Shown: piece after piece, positions 18,334 through 29,142 of the stretch
How the letters are laid out: every line of letters starts with the position of its first letter
How positions within the stretch are numbered: position 1 is the first letter of the stretch
Origin: Lampropedia cohaerens
GTDB lineage: Bacteria; Pseudomonadota; Gammaproteobacteria; Burkholderiales; Burkholderiaceae_C
Assembly: GCF_001005215.1 (NCBI RefSeq)
Contig: NZ_LBNQ01000020.1
Coordinates: 1-64,000 of the forward strand
Direction of reading: 5' to 3'
DNA: 64,000 nt
Notes under the pieces: generated by a model
Database searches by the model: none
Told to the model about the DNA's origin: nothing
Seen by the model: the letters and a program-made list of their open reading frames with translations, nothing else
Made by a program: the position numbers and the translations under genes

Positions 18334-19901
18334 GCGTGCCGCGCAGCCATGGCAGCGCGCGCTGGTGGGGGCTACTGGCCCTGCTGGCGCTCTGGGAACT
18401 GGTCGGCCGTGGCCAGTGGGTGGCAGGCGGGGCGCTGCCCGCGCCCAGCGCCGTACTGCTGCAGTGGTGGGCGGACCGCGGCGACTACCCCGCACACCTG
18501 TGGGGCACGCTGCGCACAGCGCTGGCCGGCTACGTGATCGGCAACGTCGTCGCCATTGCCTGCGGCATGGCGTTTGTGCGCTGGCGCGGTGCCGAGCGGC
18601 TGATGGCGGGCGTGAACGTGACACTGTTTGCGATGCCAACGATCGCGCTGGTGCCCATTCTGGTCATCGCGCTGCCGGGCGAGACGCCGCGCGTGGTGCT
18701 GGCAGCACTGTCGGTGTATTACCCGACCATGGTGGCGACGGTGCTGGGCATGACCCAGGTGGACCCGCGGCTGGTCGATCTGGTGCACGTCTACGGCGGG
18801 CGCGGGGCGGCGGTGATGCGCTTTGTGCGCTGGCGCAGCGGCCTGCCGACGCTGCTCAGCGGTCTGCGCACGGCGGCGCCGGCTGCCGTGCTGGGGTCTT
18901 TGCTGGCCGAGTTCGGCAGCGGTGGCAGTGCGGGCCTTGGCACGTATCTGATTGGCTCGCTCGGACGGGGCAATCCCGCGCGGCTGTGGGGCATTGGCCT
19001 GACGGCCACGCTCATCAGCGCCGCGGCCTATGCAACGGTGGGACTGCTGGCGCGCCGCGTGGCCGGCGACAGCCTGCCGGCGAGCGTGCCGCTTGGCCGC
19101 GTGCAGGCGCAACCGCGGCGGCGCCTGCAGGACTGGGCCTGGCTGTTGGCGGCAGTGGCCATGCCGGTGCTGCTGTGGTGGGCGTTCGTCTGGCTGATGC
19201 GGGCAAGAGGGGTTTCGGAGGTGGTGCTGCGCGATCCATTGGGGCTTTGGCAGCATCTGGTGGCCTCTGAGCAGGCGCCACAGCATCTGCAGGTGCTTGG
19301 CATGGCGCTGCTGGAAACGCTGCCGCCGGCGTTGGTGGGCATGGTGCTGGGTCTGGGATTCGCATTCGTTCTGGCGGTGGTGACGACGTTCTGGCGCGGC
19401 CTGGGCGATACGCTGCTGCCGGTGTCGCTGGTGACGCAGTCGATGCCGCTGGTGGCACTGGCGCCGCTGGTCGTGCTGATCTTCGGGCGCGATTGGGGCG
19501 GCACGCTGGCTATCACCGTGTCGGTGACCTTTTTCCCGGCCTTCGTGACGATTGTGCAGGGCCTGCAACTGGTGCCGCGCACGCTGGATGACCTGGTGCG
19601 CGCCAACGGCGGCAGGCGGCGCGCCTGGCTGCAGTATGTGGCGCTGCCCTGGTCCCTGCCGTATCTGTGCGCGGCCGCGCGCCTGGCTGCGCCGCGTGCC
19701 TTTCTGGGCGTGATGATTGCCGAATGGCTGGCCACCGGCGTGGGTTTTGGCAACTTGCTCAATGAGTCGCGTGGTCAGATGGACTACGCCATGATCTGGA
19801 GCGTGACCGTGGTTGCGGTGCTGGTTGCAGTTGTCCTGCATGCGATGACCGTGGCTGCGGAGCGCCGGCTGTTGCGCCGCTTTGCGCTGGCACCGGCCTG
19901 A
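18330..19901 (+). CDS. Fused double ABC permease (two SsuC-type domains)
   Basis: A 523-residue membrane protein made of two complete BPD_transp_1 domains in tandem, about residues 10-245 and 265-515. Each half has around six helices and its own cytoplasmic coupling segment: [17 protein letters not shown] in the first and [17 protein letters not shown] in the second. Importers of this subgroup normally use a homodimer of a single-domain permease of about 260 residues, so one chain here supplies a pseudo-dimer. The halves differ clearly, so the duplication is old. The linker around residue 250-262 is charged ([10 protein letters not shown]). Confidence 0.9.
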   Translation: MSVPRSHGSARWWGLLALLALWELVGRGQWVAGGALPAPSAVLLQWWADRGDYPAHLWGTLRTALAGYVIGNVVAIACGMAFVRWRGAERLMAGVNVTLFAMPTIALVPILVIALPGETPRVVLAALSVYYPTMVATVLGMTQVDPRLVDLVHVYGGRGAAVMRFVRWRSGLPTLLSGLRTAAPAAVLGSLLAEFGSGGSAGLGTYLIGSLGRGNPARLWGIGLTATLISAAAYATVGLLARRVAGDSLPASVPLGRVQAQPRRRLQDWAWLLAAVAMPVLLWWAFVWLMRARGVSEVVLRDPLGLWQHLVASEQAPQHLQVLGMALLETLPPALVGMVLGLGFAFVLAVVTTFWRGLGDTLLPVSLVTQSMPLVALAPLVVLIFGRDWGGTLAITVSVTFFPAFVTIVQGLQLVPRTLDDLVRANGGRRRAWLQYVALPWSLPYLCAAARLAAPRAFLGVMIAEWLATGVGFGNLLNESRGQMDYAMIWSVTVVAVLVAVVLHAMTVAAERRLLRRFALAPA

Positions 19902-19945
19902 CGGGACAGGCAGCCCATTTTCCCCTTTGTACTGGAGACCCCTTT

Positions 19946-21804
<1,859 letters not shown>

Positions 21805-21812
21805 ACAGGTTC

Positions 21813-22985
21813 TCAGTCCAGCAGGTGCTGCAGGGACTTGGGGATCAGGATGTCCCGGCCGACCTGATCGATGTGCGTGTGGCCGCAGAACGCCATGCTG
21901 ACATCCAGTTCCTTTTGCAGGATCTCCAGCGCGCGGTAGACGCCCGCTTCGCCCGCTGCGGCCAGGCCGTAGACGATGCTGCGGCCCAGCATGACGCCGC
22001 GTGCGCCCAGTGCGCGGGCCTTGAGCATGTCCTGCCCGGTGCGGATGCCGCCATCCATCCAGACTTCGATCTTGTCACCCACGGCGTTGGCAATGGGGGG
22101 CAACGCGGCGATGGACGACGGTGCTCCGTCGAGCTGGCGCCCGCCATGGTTGCTCACCACCAGCGCATCGGCGCCGCTTTCAACGGCCAGCCTGGCATCC
22201 TCGACATCCATGATGCCCTTGAGGATGAGCTTGCCGCCCCACTGGCGCTTGATGCGCTCGACATCGGACCAGTTCAGGCGCGGGTCGAACTGCTCGGCCG
22301 TCCAGGTGGCAAGCGATGAGACGTCGGTGACGTTCTTGGCGTGCCCGACGATGTTGCCGAAGGTGCGGCGCCTGGTGCGCAGCATGTCCAGGCACCAGCG
22401 GGGCTTGGTCGCCAGGTTCAGCAGATTGGCCAGCGTTGGGCGCGGCGGGGTGGACAGGCCGTTCTTGATGTCCTTGTGGCGCTGGCCCATGACCTGCAGG
22501 TCCAGTGTCAGCACCAGCGCCTCGCAATTGGCATCGCGCGCGCGCTCGATCAGATTGGCCGCGAATTCGCGGTCGCGCATCACGTAGAGCTGGAACCAGA
22601 ACGGGTGGCGGTCGGTGGCTTCGGCCACGTCTTCGAGCGAGCAGATGCCCATCGTCGAGAGCGTGAACGGAATGCCCATGGCCTTGGCCGCGCGCGCGGC
22701 ATGGATCTCGCCGTCGGCATGCTGCATGCCCAGCAGGCCGACCGGCGCGGTGGCGGCGGGCATGGCGTACTCCTTGCCCAGCAGCCGGGTGCGTGTGGAG
22801 CGCCCGGACATGTCGACCGCAACACGCTGGCGCAGCTGAATGCGCTGGAAGTCGGCCTCGTTGGCGCGGTAGGTTGATTCGGTGTAGGAGCCGGTGTCCG
22901 CATAGTCGTAGAACATGCGTGGCGCGCGGCGGCGGGCGATGACGCGCAGGTCTTCGACGCAGGTGATTTTGGTCAGATCGGTCAT
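21813..22985 (-). CDS. FMN-dependent alpha-hydroxy-acid dehydrogenase (LldD-like)
   Basis: A 390-residue enzyme of the L-lactate dehydrogenase/glycolate oxidase family, which oxidises 2-hydroxyacids with FMN. The active-site histidine and FMN loop are in SNHGGRQLDGAPSS; other conserved parts are MFYDYADTGSYTE near the N-terminus, PFTLSTMG, WFQLYVMRDREF, LILKGIMDVEDA and DGGIRTGQDMLKA. A lactate dehydrogenase feeding the respiratory chain is the most likely role, but mandelate or other hydroxyacids are possible. The gene converges on the deaminase gene with only eight bases between stops. A short gene of unknown function lies 27 bases upstream and may be co-transcribed. Confidence 0.9.
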   Translation of the reverse strand: MTDLTKITCVEDLRVIARRRAPRMFYDYADTGSYTESTYRANEADFQRIQLRQRVAVDMSGRSTRTRLLGKEYAMPAATAPVGLLGMQHADGEIHAARAAKAMGIPFTLSTMGICSLEDVAEATDRHPFWFQLYVMRDREFAANLIERARDANCEALVLTLDLQVMGQRHKDIKNGLSTPPRPTLANLLNLATKPRWCLDMLRTRRRTFGNIVGHAKNVTDVSSLATWTAEQFDPRLNWSDVERIKRQWGGKLILKGIMDVEDARLAVESGADALVVSNHGGRQLDGAPSSIAALPPIANAVGDKIEVWMDGGIRTGQDMLKARALGARGVMLGRSIVYGLAAAGEAGVYRALEILQKELDVSMAFCGHTHIDQVGRDILIPKSLQHLLD

Positions 22986-23012
22986 TGTCTGGACGGATGG
23001 AGGGAAAACGAT

Positions 23013-23369
23013 TCAGGACGTGTGCACGTCCTGCAATTCATAGAGGGCTTCGCCCATCTGGCGGTGCGGGCCGAAGACGGCCGTGAGCGCGTCGTGCTCG
23101 GCGATGCGCCAGTTCTCGAACACGTGGCGCTGGTCATCGGGCAGCTGTTCGGCGTCGATGCCTTCGGCACTGCCCGTGCCCTGCGCGGCGACGATGCGCA
23201 GGTAGGCGCGGTAGGTAGGCAGCACCAGCTGTGCATCGCCAAGGCTTGCCACCAGCGCGGCGGCAAAGCGAGCCTGTGCGGCGCGCCGCTGCGCGGCCGG
23301 CATCTCCTCGCCCAGCCACAGCACGACGGCAAAGGGCAGATCGTCTGGGGCAGGTGGAGCAGGGGCCAT
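23013..23369 (-). CDS. Hypothetical protein
   Basis: A 118-residue soluble protein starting MAPAPPAPDDLPFAVVLW. It is alanine-rich, has no signal peptide, helix of membrane type or recognisable motif. A central stretch (ARFAAALVASLGDAQLVLPTYRAYLRI) looks helical. It may be in one transcript with the hydroxyacid dehydrogenase gene downstream. The start at 23369 is preferred to 23396 because the latter adds residues overlapping the region in front of ppk1. I do not recognise the family. Confidence 0.55.
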   Translation of the reverse strand: MAPAPPAPDDLPFAVVLWLGEEMPAAQRRAAQARFAAALVASLGDAQLVLPTYRAYLRIVAAQGTGSAEGIDAEQLPDDQRHVFENWRIAEHDALTAVFGPHRQMGEALYELQDVHTS

Positions 23370-23438
23370 GACCGGGTTCCGAGGTAAAGCCTGCAAGTCT
23401 ATAGGACGGGGCGCTGGCTGCGAGCGGGCCGACCGACA

Positions 23439-23483
23439 TTGTCACAATAATGTCGTCAAATTCCTGCTGTGCGCTGCTATATT
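23439..23483 (+). promoter_or_regulatory. Possible Pho box and promoter of ppk1
   Basis: TTGTCAC (23439-23445) and ATGTCGT (23450-23456) are imperfect direct repeats with the 11-base periodicity and AT-rich four-base spacer of PhoB sites. A TATATT box follows at 23478-23483, about 21 bases after the second repeat, farther than usual. Control of ppk1 by phosphate limitation is well known in proteobacteria. Confidence 0.35.
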
Positions 23484-23499
23484 GCCCCGTTACAGTTGT

Positions 23500-25962
23500 A
23501 TGGTTGGCGTGATGGCACCGAAGAAAACTCCAAGTAAACGCAATCCGAAAACCCCTGATGCAAGCGTCGCGAATGCGGCCCCTTCTGCGGACGTTGCGCC
23601 CACCGCGAAGAAGATGGCCGCGCGCAAGGCGGCCGCCAGACCAGCCGCGGCAGGCCGTGCGCTGGTGCCGGTCTCCAGCAGCAATGATGTGGTGCTGCGC
23701 CGCGCCGATGCAGAAAGCGTCGCCAGCGCCATGCAGACGGCCAAGGCGCTGCAGACCAGCACCGGCTCGGCCTGGAGCCTGAACCGCAAGCAGATCGAGG
23801 CAGAGGCCGAGCTGATCGTGCATCTGGCGCGGCCTGCGAATATTCCCTGGTTGGATCGGGATCACAGCATCCTGGCCTTCAACGAACGGGTCTTCGACTG
23901 GGCACAGCGCGAGGACGTGCCGGTGCTTGAGCGGCTGCGCTATCTCGGCATCGTTTCCTCCAACCTTGACGAGTTCTTCGAAGTGCGTGTGGCCGATCAC
24001 CTGGAGGCTGCGCGCGATGGCGTGGAGGACGACGAGTTCTCGGTGGAGAGCTACGCCGGCATATCCGCCAAGGCGCACGCGCTGGTGCAGCGCCAGTATG
24101 AGCTCTACAACAGCCGGTTGCTGCCGGCACTGGCCGAACACGGCATCCAGATCTTCTCGCACGGCAAGCGCAATATGGGCCAGCGCCGCTGGGTCAAGGA
24201 ATACTTTGACCGGGAAATCCGGCCATTGCTCACGCCAGTGGCGCTTGATCCTGCACACCCGTTCCCGCAGGTGGCCAACAAGTCGTTGAACTTCATCGTG
24301 CGCCTCGATGGCGAGGATGCCTTTGGCAACCGCAATGAGGTGGCGATCGTCAAGGTGCCAAGGGTGCTGCCGCGCTTTGTGCGCCTGCCCGACTCGCTGG
24401 CCGGTGGCAAGGGCAAGATCGGCGTGGTCAGCCTTTCCAGCATGATCCGCGCACATCTGCACGAAATATTTCCGGGGCGCACGGTGGTGGAGTTCTCACA
24501 GTTTCGTGTCACGCGCCATTCCGATCTGGCCGTCACCGAAGGCGAGGTGCAGAACCTGCGTACGGCGCTGCGCAAGGGGCTGCAGCACCGTCACTTCGGC
24601 AAGGCCACACGGCTGGAAGTCTCCAAAAGCTGCTCGGAATCCACCGTCAACCTGCTGCTGGCGCAGTTCGATTTGCCCGTGCAGGCGTTGTACCGGGTTG
24701 AGGGGCCGGTCAATCTGGTGCGACTCAGCCAGGTGATCGACCTGGTCAACGACGAACGTCCGCATTTGCTTTTTCCGCGCTGGATTCCGCAATGGCCGCG
24801 CTCGCTCAAGAACAGCGAGAACCTGTTTGCCCGCATCCGTCAGAAGGACGTGGTGATCCACCAGCCTTTCGAGAGCTTTGATGCGGTGGTGGAGTTTCTG
24901 CGCCAGGCCGTCAAGGACCCGGACGTGCTGGCCATCAAGCAGACGGTCTATCGCACCGGACCGGACTCGGTGATGATGGAGCTATTGCGCGAGGCGGTGC
25001 GCAAGGGCAAGGAGGTCACCGCCGTGGTCGAACTCAAGGCGCGCTTTGACGAGGAAAACAACATCAACTGGGCCGAGACGCTGGAATCCATCGGCGTGCA
25101 GGTGGTCTATGGCATCGTCGGGCTCAAGACGCACGGCAAGATGTTGCTGGTCACCCGCCGCGAGGCGCGTGGACTCAAGCGCTACGGCCACCTGTCCACC
25201 GGCAATTACAACCCCAGAACGGCCAAGCTCTACACCGACATCAGCTACCTGACTGCCAGCGAGGTGCTGACTGCCGAGATGGATGCGGTTTTCAGTCTGC
25301 TGGCCAGCCAGGCGCCGCTGCCCAAGCTGCAGCGCCTGCAGGTGGCGCCTTTCACGCTGCAGAACAGCCTCATGCAGCACATCGGCGAGGCGCAGCGCGC
25401 GGCGCAGGCGGGCAAGCCCGCACGCATCGTGGCGAAGATGAATGCGCTGACCGACTGGCGGCTGGCCGAGGCTGTCTATGTGGCGGCACAGGAAGGGGTG
25501 CAGGTCGATCTGATCGTGCGTGCGGCCTGCGTGCTGCCGGCAGTCAACAGCACGCCCAAGGGCGGGGCCATCCGCATCCGCTCCATCGTCGGGCGCTTTC
25601 TCGAACATACCCGCGTATTCTTTTTCCAGGCCGGGGAGGAAGAGCATCTGTATCTTTCCAGCGCCGACTGGATGAATCGCAACATGGCCCGACGTGTTGA
25701 GCTGGCATGGCCGGTGACCGATGCCACGCTGCGCCAGCGCATCATGGATGAGTGCCTGGTCGCCTACCTGATGGACGATCAGGACGCCTGGGTGCTGCTG
25801 GAAAACGGCACCTACCGGCGCCTGGAAGGTGACACTGTCGGCGCCAGTGCGCAACAGATGTTGGCGCACTATTTCAGCACCGCCCCGACCGTCAAGGCGC
25901 GCCCGCGCAGCAGTTCCACCCGCGAGTTGACGCAGGCGGCGCGCAACCGCAAGCGCAGGTAG
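23500..25962 (+). CDS. ppk1: Polyphosphate kinase Ppk1
   Basis: Ppk1 builds inorganic polyphosphate from the gamma-phosphate of ATP. The conserved core starts near IPWLDRDHSILAFNERV and includes YLGIVSSNLDEFFEVRVA, the autophosphorylated histidine in YGHLSTGNYNPRTAKLYTD, and the second histidine in FLEHTRVFFF. From 23500 the protein has 820 residues, longer than the usual 690. The extra length is an N-terminal tail of about 120 residues rich in lysine, alanine and proline (KKTPSKRNPKTPDAS, KKMAARKAAARPAAAGRA), histone-H1-like, plus a basic C-terminus (SSSTRELTQAARNRKRR). A start at 23512 (MAPKKTP) is equally possible. It stands alone. Confidence 0.94.
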   Translation: MVGVMAPKKTPSKRNPKTPDASVANAAPSADVAPTAKKMAARKAAARPAAAGRALVPVSSSNDVVLRRADAESVASAMQTAKALQTSTGSAWSLNRKQIEAEAELIVHLARPANIPWLDRDHSILAFNERVFDWAQREDVPVLERLRYLGIVSSNLDEFFEVRVADHLEAARDGVEDDEFSVESYAGISAKAHALVQRQYELYNSRLLPALAEHGIQIFSHGKRNMGQRRWVKEYFDREIRPLLTPVALDPAHPFPQVANKSLNFIVRLDGEDAFGNRNEVAIVKVPRVLPRFVRLPDSLAGGKGKIGVVSLSSMIRAHLHEIFPGRTVVEFSQFRVTRHSDLAVTEGEVQNLRTALRKGLQHRHFGKATRLEVSKSCSESTVNLLLAQFDLPVQALYRVEGPVNLVRLSQVIDLVNDERPHLLFPRWIPQWPRSLKNSENLFARIRQKDVVIHQPFESFDAVVEFLRQAVKDPDVLAIKQTVYRTGPDSVMMELLREAVRKGKEVTAVVELKARFDEENNINWAETLESIGVQVVYGIVGLKTHGKMLLVTRREARGLKRYGHLSTGNYNPRTAKLYTDISYLTASEVLTAEMDAVFSLLASQAPLPKLQRLQVAPFTLQNSLMQHIGEAQRAAQAGKPARIVAKMNALTDWRLAEAVYVAAQEGVQVDLIVRAACVLPAVNSTPKGGAIRIRSIVGRFLEHTRVFFFQAGEEEHLYLSSADWMNRNMARRVELAWPVTDATLRQRIMDECLVAYLMDDQDAWVLLENGTYRRLEGDTVGASAQQMLAHYFSTAPTVKARPRSSSTRELTQAARNRKRR

Positions 25963-26148
25963 TAAGCGGCGCCGCGTTGCGCCTCATTGACCGATATCCT
26001 GAGCGGTCGCGGCGGTGGCTTTCCGGGCGGGCCGCCCCGGTCACCTGCGTCGTGATGGCTTTGGCTGCGCAAACGCTAGCGTGCGGCCCGCGGCGCAGCA
26101 CCGGGGCGCAGGTCATGGGAGCGACGTCAGGATTTTGACAGACCTTTT

Positions 26149-27327
26149 TTAGACCGGCTCGCATGGCCTGCCGGCGCAGTCGTACAGCAGATGGCCACTG
26201 GCGGCCAGCACGCGCGCTGGCTGGTGCTGCAACGCCGTGAAGAAGGCTGCGGTGCTGGCGAAGCGGACGCGGCCATGGGGTGCATCGGTGGCAGACAGCG
26301 TCACGCCACCGGCCTGCGGGCCGGTGGTGACCAGCAGCCAGTGCTCGTCATCAGCGCCACCCTGGGCAAAGGCGATGCTCTGCGCCCACCAGCATGGCGG
26401 CTCGCCTTGCGGCCAGGCCTCATTGCTGAGGCAGGAGTGCATCGCTGCCGTGCGCGCTGACCACTGCCCCACCGGAAACAGGGTCAGCCCCACGATGGCA
26501 ACGCTGACCGGGCCGCACTGCACGAACAGGTCTGCGCCATCGTGCAGTTGCGCTACTGCCAGCAAAGGTGCTGCAGCTTGCGGCAGCAGCACGCGGTAAA
26601 ACTCGAACAGCTCCGCGGATAGGCCCGGCTGGAGGCGGTGCGTGACAGGCAGTCTGTGGCGCTGCCCGTGGCCCGGCGTGCGCACCTGCAGGGCCTTTGG
26701 CTGCTGCAGCAGGGCAGCAAATGCCGCGCGGCTCTGTTGCATCTGTTGTGCAGGTGTTGTGGCGTGGGGCTGGGCCAGACCGGGGAGGCTGTGGCGTGGC
26801 AACCCCCTGTGAGCAGGCGCTGGGAGGAGCAGCGCGTGCCGTTCCTGCAGGAGCAGGTCGGCAACGATGCGGGCGAAGCCATCGAGCTGCAGCTGGATCG
26901 CCGCATCGGAGGCCGCCCAGTCCTGTCCGTCATGCCAATCCTGCGGCAGTCCTCCGATCGGCAGGTGCAGGTCTTGCTCGCCCAGTTGACTGAAGGTAAC
27001 GGCCATGGCGGGCAGTGCCTGTCCCTGCAGGGCGTGCGCGAGATGGTCCGCCAGTGCATTCTCGCCAGCCAGCGCCGCCAGCGCCTGGATGCGCTGCAGC
27101 GCATCGGGCGCGGTGCGCAGCCACTGCGCGATCGGGTTGACACCCAGGCAGAATTGCAGCAGATCCCACCACGGTTGCCATACTGCCGGCAGTGCGGACG
27201 GCGCCGGCGAGTAGTGCTGCTCAAGATTGCGATACACCGCATCCAGCAGCCAGAACGCCGAGCGCTCGGGGCGTTGCGCGGCCAAGACGTCCAGGTAGTT
27301 TTCGCCGCCCGAACGCAGGCCTGTCAT
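26149..27327 (-). CDS. Hypothetical protein, weakly SMI1/KNR4-like C-terminus
   Basis: A 392-residue soluble protein without signal peptide or membrane segments. Most of it is alanine- and glutamine-rich helical sequence. The C-terminal 60 residues (AQSIAFAQGGADDEHWLLVTT, then GRVRFASTAAFFTAL) resemble the end of SMI1/KNR4-type immunity domains, but this is a visual impression only. It begins nine bases downstream of the IclR-family gene on the same strand and is probably co-transcribed with it. I do not recognise the family with confidence. Confidence 0.6.
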   Translation of the reverse strand: MTGLRSGGENYLDVLAAQRPERSAFWLLDAVYRNLEQHYSPAPSALPAVWQPWWDLLQFCLGVNPIAQWLRTAPDALQRIQALAALAGENALADHLAHALQGQALPAMAVTFSQLGEQDLHLPIGGLPQDWHDGQDWAASDAAIQLQLDGFARIVADLLLQERHALLLPAPAHRGLPRHSLPGLAQPHATTPAQQMQQSRAAFAALLQQPKALQVRTPGHGQRHRLPVTHRLQPGLSAELFEFYRVLLPQAAAPLLAVAQLHDGADLFVQCGPVSVAIVGLTLFPVGQWSARTAAMHSCLSNEAWPQGEPPCWWAQSIAFAQGGADDEHWLLVTTGPQAGGVTLSATDAPHGRVRFASTAAFFTALQHQPARVLAASGHLLYDCAGRPCEPV

Positions 27328-27336
27328 GGGGCGCCG

Positions 27337-28128
27337 TCAGTCTTTGGCCATGGCCCTGGGATTTCCCAGCTCGGCGGAGATCTGCTGCACCGTCTCCTGC
27401 AGCCGTGCAATCCACGAGTCCTCCAGCCGCCCCGTGGGGGCGGAGATGGAAAGGCCTGCAATGAGTTTGTCCTGATCGTCGTAGATGCCTGCGGCGATGC
27501 AGTTCACGCCCAGCTCCAGCTCCTCCCGGTCATGGGCGACGCCGGTCTGGCGCACGCGGTGCAGCTCGCGCTCAAGCACGTCGAGCTTGGTGATGCTGTT
27601 GCGGGTGTTGCCGGCCAGTCCGGTGCGGTTGGCGTAGCTGCGCACCCAGTGTGGATCCTGCGCGGCGAGAAACAGCTTGCCTGTGGAGGTCAGGTGCAGG
27701 GGCGCATGGCCACCGATGGCGCGCACCACCTGCATCCCCGAGCGCTCGCTGAAGGCGCGCTCAATGTAGACGATTTCATCGCCCTGACGAATGCTGAGGT
27801 TGATGGCCTGCTGGGTGACGCGGTGCAGCTCGCGCATCAGTGGCAGGGCGACTTCGCGCACGCTCAGCCGGGCCTTGACCAGGTTGCCAAGCTCCAGCAG
27901 GCGCAGGCCCAGGCGGTAAGAACCCGACTCCGGCCGCTCGACGATGCGCCCTATCACCAGATCGTTGAGGATGCGGTGGGTGGTGGAGGGGTGCAGGCCG
28001 GTAGCCTCGGAGATTTCCTTGAGCGAGACCGCGCGGGCGTGCCCGGCCAGAAAGTCCAGGATCGCATACATGCGTTCGAAGACCTGGACGCTGGGGGTCT
28101 TGCGCTGGACGGGGTCGGTGGGGCGCAT
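27337..28128 (-). CDS. IclR-family transcriptional regulator
   Basis: A 263-residue regulator. Residues 10-75 form the winged helix-turn-helix (FERMYAILDFLAGHARAVSLKEI, then SEATGLHPSTTHRILNDLVIGRIVER), followed by the IclR effector domain (RQGDEIVYIERAFSERSGMQVV, GGHAPLHLTSTGKLFLA, GVAHDREELELGVNCIAAGI). The conserved cysteine in GVNCIAAG and the LHLTSTGK loop are typical. Family members sense small acids such as glyoxylate or aromatic degradation products. No catabolic operon is adjacent, so the target is unknown. The start at 28128 follows the family; the open frame upstream overlaps bpt. Confidence 0.92.
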   Translation of the reverse strand: MRPTDPVQRKTPSVQVFERMYAILDFLAGHARAVSLKEISEATGLHPSTTHRILNDLVIGRIVERPESGSYRLGLRLLELGNLVKARLSVREVALPLMRELHRVTQQAINLSIRQGDEIVYIERAFSERSGMQVVRAIGGHAPLHLTSTGKLFLAAQDPHWVRSYANRTGLAGNTRNSITKLDVLERELHRVRQTGVAHDREELELGVNCIAAGIYDDQDKLIAGLSISAPTGRLEDSWIARLQETVQQISAELGNPRAMAKD

Positions 28129-28264
28129 GCGTGGTGCAGTGCAAAAGGAACAGGGATGGAATGGGCCGATCTTAACGCCGATATGGGCTGCCGACGGCTT
28201 CGCACAGACCGGCAGCGTCGTTGGGGCTGGTTCTGCTTCGTTTGCGACCGGGTTGGAACAGGTT

Positions 28265-29014
28265 TTAGCGCGTCGCCGCGAGTTTTTCGATGCGATGCCA
28301 CTGGCCCTGGCGCAGCACCTCGTGGGGCAGGAACTGCGCCTTATAGGCCATCTTGGCACTTGCGGCGATCCAATAGCCGAGATAGACGTAGGGCAGGCCC
28401 AGCTGCCTGGCCCATTCGACCAGCCAGAGAATGGAGTAGGTGCCCAGCCCGGACGCCGTCCGGTCGTCATAGAAGGTATAGACGGCCGAGATGCCGTGAT
28501 CGACGATGTCGACCACGCTGACCATGCGCAGAGCGCCTTCGGCCGGCTGTGCATCGGGGGGCAGGCGAAATTCCAGCAGGCGCGTCTGGACACGGCTGCG
28601 CAGCAGGAATTGCTCGTAGTCACTGGGATTGTCATTGTCCATGCCACCGTTGGCGTGGCGGCTGCGCAGGTAGTGCTGGTAAAGCGCATAGTGCTCGGGC
28701 AGCAGCACTGGCGGCAGCAGGCGGGTGTGCAGCGCGCGATGAGCTTTCCAGCTGCGCCGTTGGCTGCGATTGGGCACGAAGTCCTGCACCGGGATGCGCA
28801 AGGTCTCGCAGGCTTGGCAGGCATCGCAATGGGGCCGGTAGGTGAACAGGCCGCTGCGGCGAAAACCCCGCTCAAGCAGCAGGCCATAGACCTCGTTGTC
28901 AACCATCTCGCCGGGTGACGCCACCTGCGAACGCGCCGTCCGCCCTGGCAGATAGCTGCAGGGATAGGGGGCAGTTGCGTAGAACTGCAAGGGAATGCGT
29001 GCAGATTCTTTCAT
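28265..29014 (-). CDS. bpt: Aspartate/glutamate leucyltransferase Bpt (arginyl-transferase family)
   Basis: A 249-residue member of the ATE1/Bpt family. Bpt adds leucine from leucyl-tRNA to proteins with N-terminal Asp or Glu, marking them for ClpS/ClpAP. The N-terminal cysteine motif is CDACQACE; the conserved core includes PCSYLPGRTARSQVA, RSGLFTYRPHC, YEQFLLRSRV and GISAVYTFYDD with YWIAASAKMAYKAQFLP near the end. The start MKESARIPLQFY at 29014 matches the family; an in-frame ATG four codons upstream is possible. It lies 128 bases downstream of aat, so both transferases of the bacterial N-degron pathway are together. Confidence 0.93.
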   Translation of the reverse strand: MKESARIPLQFYATAPYPCSYLPGRTARSQVASPGEMVDNEVYGLLLERGFRRSGLFTYRPHCDACQACETLRIPVQDFVPNRSQRRSWKAHRALHTRLLPPVLLPEHYALYQHYLRSRHANGGMDNDNPSDYEQFLLRSRVQTRLLEFRLPPDAQPAEGALRMVSVVDIVDHGISAVYTFYDDRTASGLGTYSILWLVEWARQLGLPYVYLGYWIAASAKMAYKAQFLPHEVLRQGQWHRIEKLAATR

Positions 29015-29142
29015 GGCTGTGCCCATTTTGCCGCAGCAAGGCCGGAAAATGCAGGCCGGTTCACACGGCCCGATTCTGACATGCCGTCGCCGGTGTCGCT
29101 CGTGGGATGAACAAGGGGCCCGCTGCGGTCCGCGCCGCAGTG

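Noticed and set aside
18372-19841. A 489-codon minus-strand open frame opposite the double permease
   Set aside because: His/Arg/Gln-rich antisense shadow; no family resemblance.
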